A DNA stretch of 60,008 nt from Planctomycetota bacterium (GCA_030836185.1 JAURQH010000026.1:1-60008); one strand, 5' to 3'; counted from the first letter of the stretch, positions 45,124 through 54,763 are shown. The notes: generated by a model from the sequence alone, not told the origin. Numbers and translations: made by a program.

Positions 45124-47436
45124 ATGAACCATTCTCGTCGTGATTTTACGAAGTCTTTATTAGCCAGTTCACTTGTCGTTTCGACTGGCTCTGCCTCCCG
45201 ATTGTTAGCGTGGGCTTCGGAGACGGCTCCTACTTCGGTTTCCGTCGAATCGATTCGACCACAAGAAGACCTCCTCCAATACATTCAGCGACTGAGAGGC
45301 AAATTTGACATCCAACTTTTTCGTCAAATTCTGGGAGCTGCCAATGAGTTCAAAGAAGGTGATCAGACGATTGGCGTCTCTGCGAAAAATGAACAGTCAC
45401 GACAAAATGCACGTACATTAATTGCTCGAACACGCATCCTAGATATCGACGCACATCCAGTTCTGAATGATGATCTGTATCAATTGATTGAAGCTCGCAA
45501 TCTTGATCCACAGGCAAAGCTTTCGAACAGTATGAGTCTTGGGGAACTGAGAGAGTACTTGTTGTCTGAAAACGAACAATCGATCAAGACAATTACAAAG
45601 AGTCTTTCAAGTGATGTGATTTCTTGCCTTGTCAAATTGATGACCAACGAAGATTTGATCACTGTGGGAGCGAAGGTCTTTAACTCTCTTCCCGGAAGTA
45701 AGATCGGAGAGAAAGGTTATTTGGGAGCAAGATTACAGCCTAACTCTCCCACCGACAATCTCGACGATATTCGCTGGCAGGTCTTTGACGGCTGGTCCTA
45801 TGGTGTCGGTGATGTTTTACTGGGAACAAACCCGGTTTCCAGTGATCCTGGTTCGGTCAAGGCCATTGAACTGGCTCTCAAAGATCTGTTGGTCACCTTC
45901 GATATCGAGGATCTCCTGCCGCATTGCGTCCTCTCACATATCGATGTACAGGCGGAAGTCGAGCATTCTGCCCCTCAAAGTACGGCACTCTGGTTTCAGA
46001 GTATTGCAGGTACTGACACCGCAAATCAGACCTTTGATGTGAGTGTTGAAAAGATGAGTCGCTATGCACTTCAACGCCCCGGCAAATATGGTTTGTATTT
46101 TGAAACGGGACAAGGCGCCGATTTCACCAACGGGCATAGTCACGGATTCGATATGGTGATGCATGAGTCGCGAAAGTATGGTTTCGCACGCGCACTTTCC
46201 AGAAATGTGGCGGAGGCCCAACAGGCCGCCGGGAATAACGTCGCACCGTGGGTTCATCTGAATGATGTTGCAGGTTTCATTGGCCCGGAAGTCTTTCGAA
46301 CAAGAGAACAACTCGTGCGTTGTTGTCTCGAAGATATTGTGATGGGGAAACTACATGGCCTCACAATTGGTCTCGATGTCTGCTCAACACTTCATATGGA
46401 TGTCACTCTGGATGATCTCGATTGGTGCCTCGATCAAATCATGCCCGCCAATCCAGCCTATCTGATGGCGTTACCGACGAAAATTGACCCTATGCTGGGT
46501 TATCTGACGACGGGATTCCAAGACCATGTTCGGCTTCGTGAAAAATTTGGCTATCGAGTGAATGATGCCATGTGGACCTTCTTTCAGGATTTGGGAATCT
46601 TTGATCAAGACGGTCATCCGACAGAGCATTTTGGGGACCCCTTGTGGGTTTATCTGCAATATCGCCACCGTTTGGGTGACACACGTTCGGACCAGCAAAT
46701 TTTGTTGGAGGGCCGAACTCAACTGAAACAAGTTCAAGACCGCGGCGTTTTCATTGCAGAAGGATATGGAAGCACGCCTTCAGAACTGGAACCTTCTCTC
46801 AAAAATAATATCCAGCAGATTTATCAAGATGCCAAATCCAGCATCTGGGCCGAACTTCCCGGCAGTTTCATTTCTGAAGTTCCCAATTCAGTTCCCATCA
46901 CCACACAATCGAGTGATCGTGAAGATTACATTTTGCATCCCAGCACGGGAGAGAAATTGTCTTCAACCGCGGAGACACAGATCCTCAATCTTCGTCGACA
47001 ACACCAGGAACAGTTCGATGTTCAGATTGTCATCTCAGACGGTTTGAATTCTCTATCCATTACTGATGAGAATCATCTGATACCATTTCTCGATTCGGTT
47101 CGTTCGGAGCTCGCCACCGCAGGATATCGTACTGCACCCGAAAATTTGGTCATCACATCTGGACGAGTCAGAGCCGGGTACCGTATTGGCGAACTCTTAT
47201 TTGGAAATATCTCGGGACGCCGTTGCGTTCTGCATGTGATTGGCGAACGCCCCGGTACCGGTCATCATACGTTTTCCGTCTATCTCACAGCTCCTACGGG
47301 CACGGATTGGGGAGAAGCTGGGCAAGTTGACCACAACATTACAAAAGTCGTCGCTGGAATTGCCAGCACAGCTCTTCTTCCCAAAAAAGGAGCCATTGAA
47401 GCGGTCCATATTTTGAAAAACATGAGCGAATCGTAG
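45124..47436 (+). CDS. Single-chain ethanolamine ammonia-lyase (EutB-EutC fusion) with Tat leader
   Basis: A 770-residue protein. Residues 1-32 form a classic Tat leader: SRRDFTK, then SLLASSLVVSTGSASRLLAWA. Residues about 45-510 match EutB, the catalytic TIM barrel of the adenosylcobalamin-dependent lyase that splits ethanolamine into acetaldehyde and ammonia. Active-site counterparts are Arg and Gln in GARLQPN (about 203 and 205), Asn in GTNPVSS, Glu in YFETGQG (about 327), and Asp in LDVCSTLHMD. Residues about 610-770 match EutC (ITSGRVRAGYRIGELLF, VIGERPGTGHHTFSVYLT). Normally these are two cytosolic chains. AGAGGA lies 8 bp before ATG 45124. No other eut, microcompartment or reactivase gene is near. 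Confidence 0.88.
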   Translation: MNHSRRDFTKSLLASSLVVSTGSASRLLAWASETAPTSVSVESIRPQEDLLQYIQRLRGKFDIQLFRQILGAANEFKEGDQTIGVSAKNEQSRQNARTLIARTRILDIDAHPVLNDDLYQLIEARNLDPQAKLSNSMSLGELREYLLSENEQSIKTITKSLSSDVISCLVKLMTNEDLITVGAKVFNSLPGSKIGEKGYLGARLQPNSPTDNLDDIRWQVFDGWSYGVGDVLLGTNPVSSDPGSVKAIELALKDLLVTFDIEDLLPHCVLSHIDVQAEVEHSAPQSTALWFQSIAGTDTANQTFDVSVEKMSRYALQRPGKYGLYFETGQGADFTNGHSHGFDMVMHESRKYGFARALSRNVAEAQQAAGNNVAPWVHLNDVAGFIGPEVFRTREQLVRCCLEDIVMGKLHGLTIGLDVCSTLHMDVTLDDLDWCLDQIMPANPAYLMALPTKIDPMLGYLTTGFQDHVRLREKFGYRVNDAMWTFFQDLGIFDQDGHPTEHFGDPLWVYLQYRHRLGDTRSDQQILLEGRTQLKQVQDRGVFIAEGYGSTPSELEPSLKNNIQQIYQDAKSSIWAELPGSFISEVPNSVPITTQSSDREDYILHPSTGEKLSSTAETQILNLRRQHQEQFDVQIVISDGLNSLSITDENHLIPFLDSVRSELATAGYRTAPENLVITSGRVRAGYRIGELLFGNISGRRCVLHVIGERPGTGHHTFSVYLTAPTGTDWGEAGQVDHNITKVVAGIASTALLPKKGAIEAVHILKNMSES

Positions 47437-47654
47437 AGAGAGAAATTGGATCTCAGAACCTATCACCACCAAGCGTAGGTCATCAAAACAATTTGCAACT
47501 GGTATCTGAAGACGAAGAACTTAGTCGCCAATCTTCCGTCGCCAGTACTCAAGAAGAGATCAGGCAAAACTGACGCGCAGCACATACGATACATCTCGGG
47601 CGGCTTTAATCAGCATTCGATGTCACCAGATGACACAACGAACCCGCACTCTAC

Positions 47655-47684
47655 AAACAAAAACCCTCGCAATGGCAAGGGTTT
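47655..47684 (-). terminator. Terminator downstream of tRNA-Ser
   Basis: AAACCCTCGC and GCAAGGGTTT form a 10-bp stem with one mismatch around AATG. The A-rich flank at 47655-47663 gives a T run on the minus strand. It lies 38 bp past the tRNA 3' end. Confidence 0.75.
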
Positions 47685-47718
47685 AGGCGTCAGTTGTCAT
47701 CCGTTGGCAACGAATGAC

Positions 47719-47811
<93 letters not shown>

Positions 47812-47899
47812 GAAACTTCAAAGCGTTATCTGACGACTTAATTCTACTGACACTTGGATCAGAAGGTTAGTTCTCGTCAAATTTACTTGGAGAGTTCAA

Positions 47900-48127
47900 C
47901 TACTCTTTAGCTTCTGCCGCTAACGATGCTGTCAAGGCTTCGTTTTCGGTCACAACGACCAGGCGGCGTTTCACCGTGCGCATATCGCCGTGGGCGTCGC
48001 GATAAGCGGGCTGCTTTTTCAATTCACTTTCAGAAATCCCCTTCTCCAAGAGACTTTTTTTGATCTCTTCCAGAACTTCCTGAGCAACAACTAGCTGACG
48101 TTCGAGCGATTCACGCTTCAATGGCAT
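47900..48127 (-). CDS. Small coiled-coil hypothetical protein
   Basis: A 75-residue highly charged protein, mostly helical (LKRESLERQLVVAQEVLEEIKKSLLEKG, AHGDMRTVKRRLVVVTENEALTASLAAEAKE). It has no membrane segment. The ATG at 48127 follows AAGGA by 8 bp. The family is not recognised. It sits between tRNA-Ser and the cold-shock gene, transcribed on the same strand as both. Confidence 0.6.
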   Translation of the reverse strand: MPLKRESLERQLVVAQEVLEEIKKSLLEKGISESELKKQPAYRDAHGDMRTVKRRLVVVTENEALTASLAAEAKE

Positions 48128-48268
48128 CGTCAAATTCCTTGATTTTGTGTTTGATGAATGTCCCTATTCTGATAAATCATCCGCATTTTGGCAAGGATCT
48201 GGGCAATTCTCATATTTCCAAGATCAATTAAGGTTCATTTCAGCGGACTCAACATTAAGAATTCAACG

Positions 48269-48302
48269 AAAAAACGCCTGCAAATCGTAAGCTCGCAGGC
48301 GT
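48269..48302 (-). terminator. Terminator of the cold-shock gene
   Basis: ACGCCTGC at 48274-48281 pairs with GCAGGCGT at 48295-48302. Six A at 48269-48274 give a T run on the minus strand. It begins 72 bp past the csp stop codon. Confidence 0.85.
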
Positions 48303-48374
48303 CTTTACGTGTTTTCTAAGCGCTAAAACAGCCGGTTCGCGGTGAATGAGACTGTTTCGGTCTGACCTCAAAAT

Positions 48375-48569
48375 TCAGGCGGGACGAACATTTTCAGCTC
48401 GTTTGCCTTTCGGCCCCATTCCCTCATTGAATTCGACATCCTGGCCTTCTTGCAGATCTTCGAAGTTACAACCTTCCACGGCTGAGAGATGGAAGAACAG
48501 ATCTTCTGATCCCGTGTCGATAAAGCCAAACCCTTTGTCCATCAACTTCTTGATTTTTCCTTGCGGCAT
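48375..48569 (-). CDS. Cold-shock domain protein
   Basis: A 64-residue CspA-type nucleic-acid chaperone. It forms a five-stranded beta barrel with RNP1-like GFGFIDTG and RNP2-like DLFFHLS, then GQDVEFNEGMGPKGKRAENVRP. GGAG lies about 9 bp before ATG 48569. The preceding 5' region is long enough for a thermosensor leader, but no structure was resolved. Single gene with its own terminator. Confidence 0.92.
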   Translation of the reverse strand: MPQGKIKKLMDKGFGFIDTGSEDLFFHLSAVEGCNFEDLQEGQDVEFNEGMGPKGKRAENVRPA

Positions 48570-48578
48570 CTCAAGCAA

Positions 48579-48945
48579 CTCCCAAACTAGACATTGTCAA
48601 CAACATTCGGGGCGACATGCTCCGCCGCAGGACTTACTCTTCCGCCAACTCAGCTCGACATCTGGATCGTCTTCCCACAGGGAAGGTTCTCTCATTCGTT
48701 CTCAGTTCAGTGGTCAGCAATAACTCTGCGTCGAGATCAAGCGAACCTCGATTCGATCGGCAACTGCAAATCTCATCCAGGAGACGTCGAATCCGTCCTG
48801 AGTACATCTCCCCGAAACTCTCCTTAGTATATCTGAGGAAATTCCACCCACTCAAGCAGAAAATTTGAGAACTCCATATTTTGACGATCTCTTCTCTCAT
48901 TCCCGATTTTCCGTATGTCGAGCATTCGCACGGCAATTAATGCAA
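48579..48945. other. 367-bp intergenic region, no supported gene
   Basis: Frames on both strands lack ribosome sites and have Arg/Ser-rich, shadow-like composition. It must contain the csp promoter and 5' leader. Nothing further is recognised. Confidence 0.5.
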
Positions 48946-49865
48946 TTACCCTAATTCCTCGTCCTGAAATGTCTCTTCACCGAGATCATCATCCATGACA
49001 GAAGACTCGTCTGATGAGATATTTGTGGAATCGGGCATCAGAGTTAATAACGCATCTGCATACTGGCGGGAAATCGCCAGATGTTTGATCACCGTATTTT
49101 TAGAGCTTTGGGCTTCACCTTTGTCATTAAGCCACGTACTTACCTGTTCCAATTCTAACCAAGTGCTTCCATCACATTTTGGACAGCGATGAATTTTGGC
49201 GTGAAGACAGACATCTTCTGGAGACATCAACGCATTTTCGAATAAGGGAGAATAGTTCTCATCTTCGAGAGACTGACGAAGTTGATCGATCTCCTCGGGG
49301 ACTCGAAATGTCACAGAGCAATCCATTTCTTCACTCCATTGATTGCAGGGTTCGCGGAACGGTGTGTCTGCCGAAAACGCGATCAAAATTGCTGGTATCA
49401 GAACGATGAATGCTTCAATCACCCATATTGTGTAGAGAATACCGCCAGTCGGGGTTGCTCCACCAATTTCCCACATGCCGTTGGCGGCAATCAATTGCAT
49501 GAAAGAGAACATCGCCGTGGTGTCGAAAAAAAAGAGGCCTTGCCCGAACGCAGTGCGTGCAGCAAGAAACAAATACCACACCCACGCCAGATACAGTGAT
49601 GCGAAGCCGATGATGAAGCCGGCAAAGGCGTTAGTCAGTCGCCCCCGAACTTTTCCCAACGACAGCCCCATTACCGCACACCCACCACACCCTGCTCCAA
49701 AGATTCCCGTTGCGATCACGGTGAAATAGATGAATGGGTTGTAGTAATTGACGAGCGCATAAATGATCGAGAGTACCGCTCCACCGAGCGTTCCTACAAT
49801 CATGGTGATCATCAGTCCGAAAATGGCGCACCGCCTGAAGGCTTGTAGTAGAGTTCTTCGCGCAT
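48946..49865 (-). CDS. Multi-pass membrane protein, gene apparently frameshifted near its start
   Basis: ATG 49865, with AGGAAAGG just upstream, opens a 17-codon frame MREELYYKPSGGAPFSD that stops at TGA 49814-49812. The main frame, shifted by one base, begins at ATG 49812 (TGATG overlap) and runs 288 residues. It has about four transmembrane helices (IVGTLGGAVLSIIYALVNYY, FIYFTVIATGIFGAGCGGCAVMG) and a cytoplasmic tail with RCPKCDGSTW. The PSGGAP segment just before the first helix is what I would expect as the contiguous N-terminus in related planctomycete proteins, so a single-base deletion is likely. A coupled leader peptide is the alternative. Function unknown. Confidence 0.65.
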
Positions 49866-49915
49866 AGAACCTTTCCTAAATTTCAGCGGAATCATTACTA
49901 ACCTGGACTATGAAA

Positions 49916-51313
49916 CTACTTCTCAGCAAGAGGCCCATCGGTACGAAAAGGCGAAGTCGGTAATCCTGCTCCATTCACAAAATTCGATTCGGCTTCTTGA
50001 TGCCAACCAAAGCGAACGGTTGTTGGGTCGGCAACATCGTTACTGGAAACGAGAATCGTATCTCCATCAACATTTGCGGTGGCATCGACAAATTTCCCGT
50101 CTTCACCCGCAATCGTAAACCAGGTCAACGGTTTGCCATCACTTGATTTCAGCCCCTTTGCATGATCGAAGAACAACCGAATTTTGTTGCCTTCAACCTT
50201 CATCGATTTGTACAACGGACCTGAATAGACAATTTTTTGTCCATAATCTTTGGCAAGTGCCCACAATGCCAATCTCAAGCCGACATCCTGTTTGTTTTTA
50301 GGATGGATGTCTTTCAAATTGGCAATGTCAGTCGTGACAGCCATGCCGGTATGAGGAACGGCAAGAGTCGCGACCTGACTTTCCCACAGCTTCGCCAGAA
50401 TTTCTGGATCACTATTCCCATAAATATAGGGAGCAAGTTGAACGTAATAAAAGGGCAGCTCGGGTTGCTGAAACACGCTTCTCCAACCAGCAATCAACGC
50501 TTTCATTTTTTCGTAGTACAGCATGCCATCATTGCGATTGGATTCGCCCTGATACCAAATCGCTCCTTTGATGCCAAAGGGAACCAGCCCATGAACCATG
50601 CCGTTGTAGAGTGTCGTGGGAGTCCCATGATTAAAGTTCTTGCGATTGATGCTCTCAGGGATTTTTTTCACCGCTTCAACGGCTTCAAACCCAACAGGTG
50701 GTGTCCAAGGTTCGATGCGAGTTCCTCCCCAATTCGTGCTGATCAAACCGATGGGAATGTCGAGTTCTTGATGAAGTTTTCGACCGAAGAAATAGCCCAC
50801 AGCAGAAAAGCGAGGAATGGACTCGGAAGTACAAGCGAGCCAAGGTGCGTCCAATTCGACATCATCAGTCGGGTCGATCTTGGGTGTCTTCTTGACATCA
50901 AACAGCCGGATGTTCGGAAAGTTGGCATTCCCAATTTCTTCCTTGGAATTTGTCGATGCGGCGACTGACCATTCCATATTAGATTGACCACTGCAAACCC
51001 AAACATCTCCAACCAGTACATCCTTCAGAACAATTTCGTTGGTTCCTTTGAGCTTTAGCTCAATCGGTCCTCCTGCTTCCATCGGCTTTAAGCGAGTCAT
51101 CCACTTTCCATTTTCCTTAGTCTTCAATTTTTGGGATTCAAATGGCGTGATGATTTCGATGGTTTCTCCCGGTTCAGCCCATCCCCAGATGGCGACGTTT
51201 TGATCGCGTTGCAAAACCATATGATCGTTAAAAACTTGCGGTAACTTGATTTCTGCAGAAGCAGAAATCGTCAGCAATGCCACAAACAGAAAAGCAATTC
51301 CCGGACGTCTCAT
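49916..51313 (-). CDS. Sialate O-acetylesterase-like SGNH/SASA hydrolase
   Basis: A 465-residue exported esterase with a signal peptide (GIAFLFVALLTISASA). An N-terminal beta domain (LPQVFNDHMVLQRDQNVAIWGWAEPGE) precedes the SASA/DUF303 catalytic core. The serine lies in VCSGQSNMEWSV, with ISTNWGGTRIEPW, GAIWYQGESN and a C-terminal ATTDIANLKDIHPKNKQDVG supplying the Asp and His. Family members remove O-acetyl groups from sialic acid or related sugars. This activity would complement the sialidase at 10.8 kb. Single gene. Confidence 0.88.
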   Translation of the reverse strand: MRRPGIAFLFVALLTISASAEIKLPQVFNDHMVLQRDQNVAIWGWAEPGETIEIITPFESQKLKTKENGKWMTRLKPMEAGGPIELKLKGTNEIVLKDVLVGDVWVCSGQSNMEWSVAASTNSKEEIGNANFPNIRLFDVKKTPKIDPTDDVELDAPWLACTSESIPRFSAVGYFFGRKLHQELDIPIGLISTNWGGTRIEPWTPPVGFEAVEAVKKIPESINRKNFNHGTPTTLYNGMVHGLVPFGIKGAIWYQGESNRNDGMLYYEKMKALIAGWRSVFQQPELPFYYVQLAPYIYGNSDPEILAKLWESQVATLAVPHTGMAVTTDIANLKDIHPKNKQDVGLRLALWALAKDYGQKIVYSGPLYKSMKVEGNKIRLFFDHAKGLKSSDGKPLTWFTIAGEDGKFVDATANVDGDTILVSSNDVADPTTVRFGWHQEAESNFVNGAGLPTSPFRTDGPLAEK

Positions 51314-51700
51314 GGTGACCCTCGAAGTTTAATATTGTGATGAACTTTGAAGGTTCATTGGAATGCGGTGATTTCTGACAGTCAATCAAAAGTTTGGATT
51401 GACCCAAAAATCGATCCTGATTTCGGCTACAAGGTCGCAAAATCTTTTTTTCTGATCGTTTGTAAACGCAACGATCAACTAATGAGCCCGAAGATCAACT
51501 TTCCTTGATCATTCTGAAAATCATCTGTATTTACACTTTCATTTTCTTGAGAATCTCCAATAATACCCATTGGTACAAGTTGTTTCTAGCATCTGTCGAC
51601 ACCTCAGGGCCAACGAGGAAGACTTTGCAGCAACGCGATCCGTTTTGCTCCCTTTTTTGGGAGTCCTTCCACATCACTTTTTTATAAGAAGAGGTTTTCT
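51314..51700 (+). promoter_or_regulatory. 387-bp upstream region of the DUF1559 gene with clustered GATCAA inverted repeats
   Basis: AT-rich, with no gene. TGATCGTT at 51453-51460 pairs with AACGATCA at 51470-51477. GATCAA at 51493-51498 pairs with TTGATC at 51505-51510. The cluster lies about 190-250 bp before the start codon and may be a regulator-binding area. Function is unproven. Confidence 0.35.
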
Positions 51701-52699
51701 ATGTCATCTTCTGCGCATGGAACTCGCGCACGTCGCGGGTTCACTTTGATCGAGTTGCTGGTTGTGATTGCCATCATTGCCGTTTTAGTGGCTTTACTCC
51801 TTCCTGCCGTTCAACAAGCTCGCGAAGCCGCTCGCCGTTCTAGTTGCAAAAATAATTTGAAGCAACTTGGACTAGCACTGCACAACTATCACGATACCTA
51901 TACGAAATTCCCACAGGGCCAGTTTCAAATTCAGGGCGCGAATAGCTGGGACGGTAACGGAATTATGGTGCCGCTCCTCCCTTATCTCGATCAGGCACCT
52001 CTTTATAATCAGTGGAATTTCAACGCAACATATATCTCCGGCACAAACCAGGTTGCCGCACGAACCAAGATTGCTGCGTTTCGCTGCCCGTCAGACCGCG
52101 ATTACCTTGGCCCTGAGCCCGGCGTAAACTATGCGGGTTGTGGTGGAGCCTCGATCAACATCTGGTCCAGCAACAGCAACGGCGTATTTCCCCGCCTTGT
52201 CTCTTCCGATATGGCTGCTGTCCAAGATGGGACATCAAACGTGATTGCGTTTTCGGAAATGCTCACAGGCGATAATTCACAAGGGAGCGCCTCAGACTCG
52301 GACATCGTTCAGAATGGAAGTCCACCTGCATTCGCAGACCAAAACTTTCCCACCTCTGCAGAAATAGCAACCGCCGAAACGGCTTGCAATGCCCTCTCAA
52401 CAACCGGGGCTGCCTCGTTGAGCCAGAACGGTCGTCATTGGTCCTCGCCACATCCTTCGCAAGCTCGATTTAACACCTCGGCCCCTCCTAACTGGAACGG
52501 ACGAAGTTGTGCATTCGGCGGTGGATTCGGCCAAGCCGCCGACCGAAACGGTATTTGGGCCGCACGCAGTCGTCACACCGGTGGCGTACATGTCACACTG
52601 GTTGATGGATCGGTTCGATTCGTTTCTGAGAATATCGACTTGCTGACTTGGCAACGACTGGGAGCTAAGGATGACGGAAACCCCGTCGGCGAGTTCTGA
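51701..52699 (+). CDS. DUF1559 protein with prepilin-type N-terminus
   Basis: A 332-residue protein of the type IV pilin-like superfamily expanded in planctomycetes. The prepilin peptidase motif [39 protein letters not shown] appears in parts at residues 11-50, with cleavage after G in RRG and a Glu at +5. The DUF1559 globular domain includes [27 protein letters not shown] and the C-terminal [20 protein letters not shown]. It is probably a pseudopilin or surface fibre subunit. A lipoprotein gene follows after a terminator, an arrangement often seen in these organisms. AGAAGAGG lies before the ATG. Confidence 0.93.
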   Translation: MSSSAHGTRARRGFTLIELLVVIAIIAVLVALLLPAVQQAREAARRSSCKNNLKQLGLALHNYHDTYTKFPQGQFQIQGANSWDGNGIMVPLLPYLDQAPLYNQWNFNATYISGTNQVAARTKIAAFRCPSDRDYLGPEPGVNYAGCGGASINIWSSNSNGVFPRLVSSDMAAVQDGTSNVIAFSEMLTGDNSQGSASDSDIVQNGSPPAFADQNFPTSAEIATAETACNALSTTGAASLSQNGRHWSSPHPSQARFNTSAPPNWNGRSCAFGGGFGQAADRNGIWAARSRHTGGVHVTLVDGSVRFVSENIDLLTWQRLGAKDDGNPVGEF

Positions 52700-52728
52700 T
52701 TTTCGTTTCGGGTTATTTTGGCTATTAC

Positions 52729-52766
52729 ACAACAGAGGCATGTCCCATCATGTCTCTGTTGTTTTT
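52729..52766 (+). terminator. Terminator between DUF1559 and lipoprotein genes
   Basis: ACAACAGAGGCATG pairs with CATGTCTCTGTTGT (14 bp, one wobble) around TCCCAT, followed by five T. Its position over an in-frame ATG at 52750 argues that the lipoprotein starts at 52798. Confidence 0.85.
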
Positions 52767-52797
52767 CTACACACAAATACGTTCAGGATTCTTTCCC

Positions 52798-53163
52798 ATG
52801 ATTCTCAATATCAAATTTCTGGCGACTCTCTTCAGTTCCATGTTACTTTTGAATGCTGTTGGTTGTACGGGAGGCGGCTCTGTAGAGTATGAATTCCCTG
52901 AGGCGACTCAGGAAGTCTCTAAAGTTCAGTTATTCCGTGACACATTGAAACCTTACGCAGAAAATGGTCGTCTCGACAGCGGAGCAGAACTTCTCGTCGA
53001 GCAGGCGGGACAACTCTCGGATGAGGGCGTATCAAACGTCTCTGACATTCAGGCCAAGTTGGCTGAACTATTGAAAGCGAAATCTCCTGCCTCGGTCAAA
53101 AAATTGGCCGCAGAAACGCTGGACATGCTGCCAGAGTCTGCGACCGCACCAGCCACGGAATAG
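52798..53163 (+). CDS. Small lipoprotein downstream of DUF1559
   Basis: A 121-residue protein with a lipoprotein signal ([20 protein letters not shown], then VGC as the lipid site). The mature part is acidic, Ala/Glu-rich and mainly helical ([47 protein letters not shown]). AGGA lies 9 bp before the ATG. It has no enzymatic motif. The terminator upstream may be only partly effective, so it could still be co-expressed with the DUF1559 gene. Confidence 0.75.
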   Translation: MILNIKFLATLFSSMLLLNAVGCTGGGSVEYEFPEATQEVSKVQLFRDTLKPYAENGRLDSGAELLVEQAGQLSDEGVSNVSDIQAKLAELLKAKSPASVKKLAAETLDMLPESATAPATE

Positions 53164-53200
53164 TCCTTCAGTGCAGTGACTTCCGCGACCTTTGCGTCCA

Positions 53201-53287
53201 GAGAACGCTCACGGTACACTCGTTCTCACGACGCGCAAACGACACCAACTCAAGTCATCTGCGCGTCGTGATATCATTTCGAGAACG
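53201..53287 (+). promoter_or_regulatory. Candidate structured leader upstream of xylA
   Basis: A perfect 12-bp stem, TCACGACGCGCA (53226-53237) with TGCGCGTCGTGA (53260-53271), has a 22-nt loop. In addition, CGTTCTC at 53221-53227 can pair either with GAGAACG at 53201-53207 or with GAGAACG at 53281-53287. The second partner ends 3 nt before the GAGGA of the xylA ribosome site. Mutually exclusive pairings suggest a regulatory leader. No known riboswitch class is recognised. Confidence 0.45.
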
Positions 53288-53303
53288 ACAGAGGACACAC
53301 ACC

Positions 53304-54617
53304 ATGAGCGAGTATTTTCCTGAAGTCAGCAAGATTGAATATGAGGGGCCCGAAAGCAAGAACCAGCTGGCCTACAAATATTACAACCCCGATGAACAAA
53401 TCGAGGGACAGCGAATGGAAGACCTCCTCCGCTTCTCGGTTGCCTACTGGCATACATTCCGGGGGACTGGCTCTGACCCGTTTGGTGCACCGACTCTCCT
53501 TCGCTCTTGGGATGATGGCAGCGATTCGGTAGAAAATGCACTCAAACGAGTCGATGTTGCGTTTGAATTCATCTCAAAACTAGGCGCTCCCTATTACTGT
53601 TTCCATGACCGTGATGTGTCTCCCGAAGGAAACAGCCTCGCTGAATCGAACGACATTTTTGACAAGATTGCGGCCAAACTCAAAGAGAAGCAGGACGAAA
53701 CCGGCATCAAATTACTTTGGGGAACGGCCAATCTGTTTTCCAATCCCCGATTCATGCACGGAGCTGCCACCAGTTGCAATGCTGACGTCTTTGCTTATGC
53801 AGCCGCTCAGGTCAAAAAAGCGATCGAAGTGACTCACCAACTGGGTGGTGAGAACTACGTTTTCTGGGGTGGTCGTGAAGGCTATATGAACCTTTACAAC
53901 ACCGATATGAAACGGGAACTCGATCACTTGGCTCGATTCATGCACTTGGCTCACGATCACGCCAAGAGCATTGGTTTTGAGGGACAGTTTCTGTTTGAGC
54001 CAAAACCCAAAGAACCGACCAAACATCAGTACGACTTTGATGCCGCCGCCTGCATGAACTTCATTCGGGCCAACAATCTCGAAGGGATCGTGAAACTCAA
54101 CATCGAAACCAACCACGCAACGCTGGCCGGTCATACGATGATGCACGAACTCGAGTACGCTCGCATTCAAGATTCGCTCGGGTCAATCGACGCCAATACG
54201 GGTGACTTGTTACTCGGTTGGGACACGGATCAGTTCCCCACAGATATTTATCTAACCACACAATGTATGTTGGTGATCCTCGAACAGGGAGGACTCACTC
54301 CCGGTGGCATCAATTTCGACGCCAAAGTTCGTCGTGAGTCAATCGACCCGATTGACTTGTTCCACGCTCATATTGGTGGAATGGATGCTTTTGCTCGCGG
54401 CACAAAAATCGCTGCTGCGATGCGGGCCGATAACGTCTTGAAAGACTTTGTCAAAGAACGATACAGCAGCTTTGATAGTGGTATTGGTACCAAAATCGAA
54501 AATGGTTCCGCATCGTTTGCTGATCTCGAAACATACATGTTAGAGAAAGGTGAAGCCGACGCGAACAAATCAGGACGGCAGGAAATGCTGGAAAATATCG
54601 TGAATCAGTATCTGTGA
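53304..54617 (+). CDS. xylA: Xylose isomerase
   Basis: A 437-residue class II xylose isomerase converting D-xylose to D-xylulose (also glucose to fructose) with two divalent metals. Active-site motifs are the His of [20 protein letters not shown], metal-binding [18 protein letters not shown] and [10 protein letters not shown], and [11 protein letters not shown]. Full-length for the family. Start at ATG 53304, with AGAGGA about 9 bp upstream; the 12 upstream codons lie inside the leader hairpin region. No xylulokinase is adjacent, so the pathway is scattered. A strong terminator follows. Confidence 0.97.
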   Translation: MSEYFPEVSKIEYEGPESKNQLAYKYYNPDEQIEGQRMEDLLRFSVAYWHTFRGTGSDPFGAPTLLRSWDDGSDSVENALKRVDVAFEFISKLGAPYYCFHDRDVSPEGNSLAESNDIFDKIAAKLKEKQDETGIKLLWGTANLFSNPRFMHGAATSCNADVFAYAAAQVKKAIEVTHQLGGENYVFWGGREGYMNLYNTDMKRELDHLARFMHLAHDHAKSIGFEGQFLFEPKPKEPTKHQYDFDAAACMNFIRANNLEGIVKLNIETNHATLAGHTMMHELEYARIQDSLGSIDANTGDLLLGWDTDQFPTDIYLTTQCMLVILEQGGLTPGGINFDAKVRRESIDPIDLFHAHIGGMDAFARGTKIAAAMRADNVLKDFVKERYSSFDSGIGTKIENGSASFADLETYMLEKGEADANKSGRQEMLENIVNQYL

Positions 54618-54642
54618 TTGCAGCAATGCGACATGAACTACC

Positions 54643-54673
54643 AAGCCCCGTTCCTTCGAGCGGGGCTTTTTTT
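54643..54673 (+). terminator. Rho-independent terminator of xylA
   Basis: AAGCCCCG pairs with CGGGGCTT around a 10-nt loop, followed by a T run to 54673. It begins 25 bp after the stop codon. Confidence 0.92.
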
Positions 54674-54763
54674 ATCACTGGCAAGATTTCGGGTGTGATG
54701 AATCACGATCAATCACGCCTTTGTTCGATATGGTAATATTGATTCTTGTTAAAGGTGGATTCA

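Noticed and set aside
50237-50968. 243-codon plus-strand frame inside the sialate O-acetylesterase gene
   Set aside because: No homology features; the minus-strand enzyme is complete with its SGNH motifs.
53226-53271. Inverted repeat as simple terminator of the lipoprotein gene
   Set aside because: The stem is followed by ATATCATTTC, not a T run, and the alternative pairing with the xylA ribosome-site flank fits a leader better.
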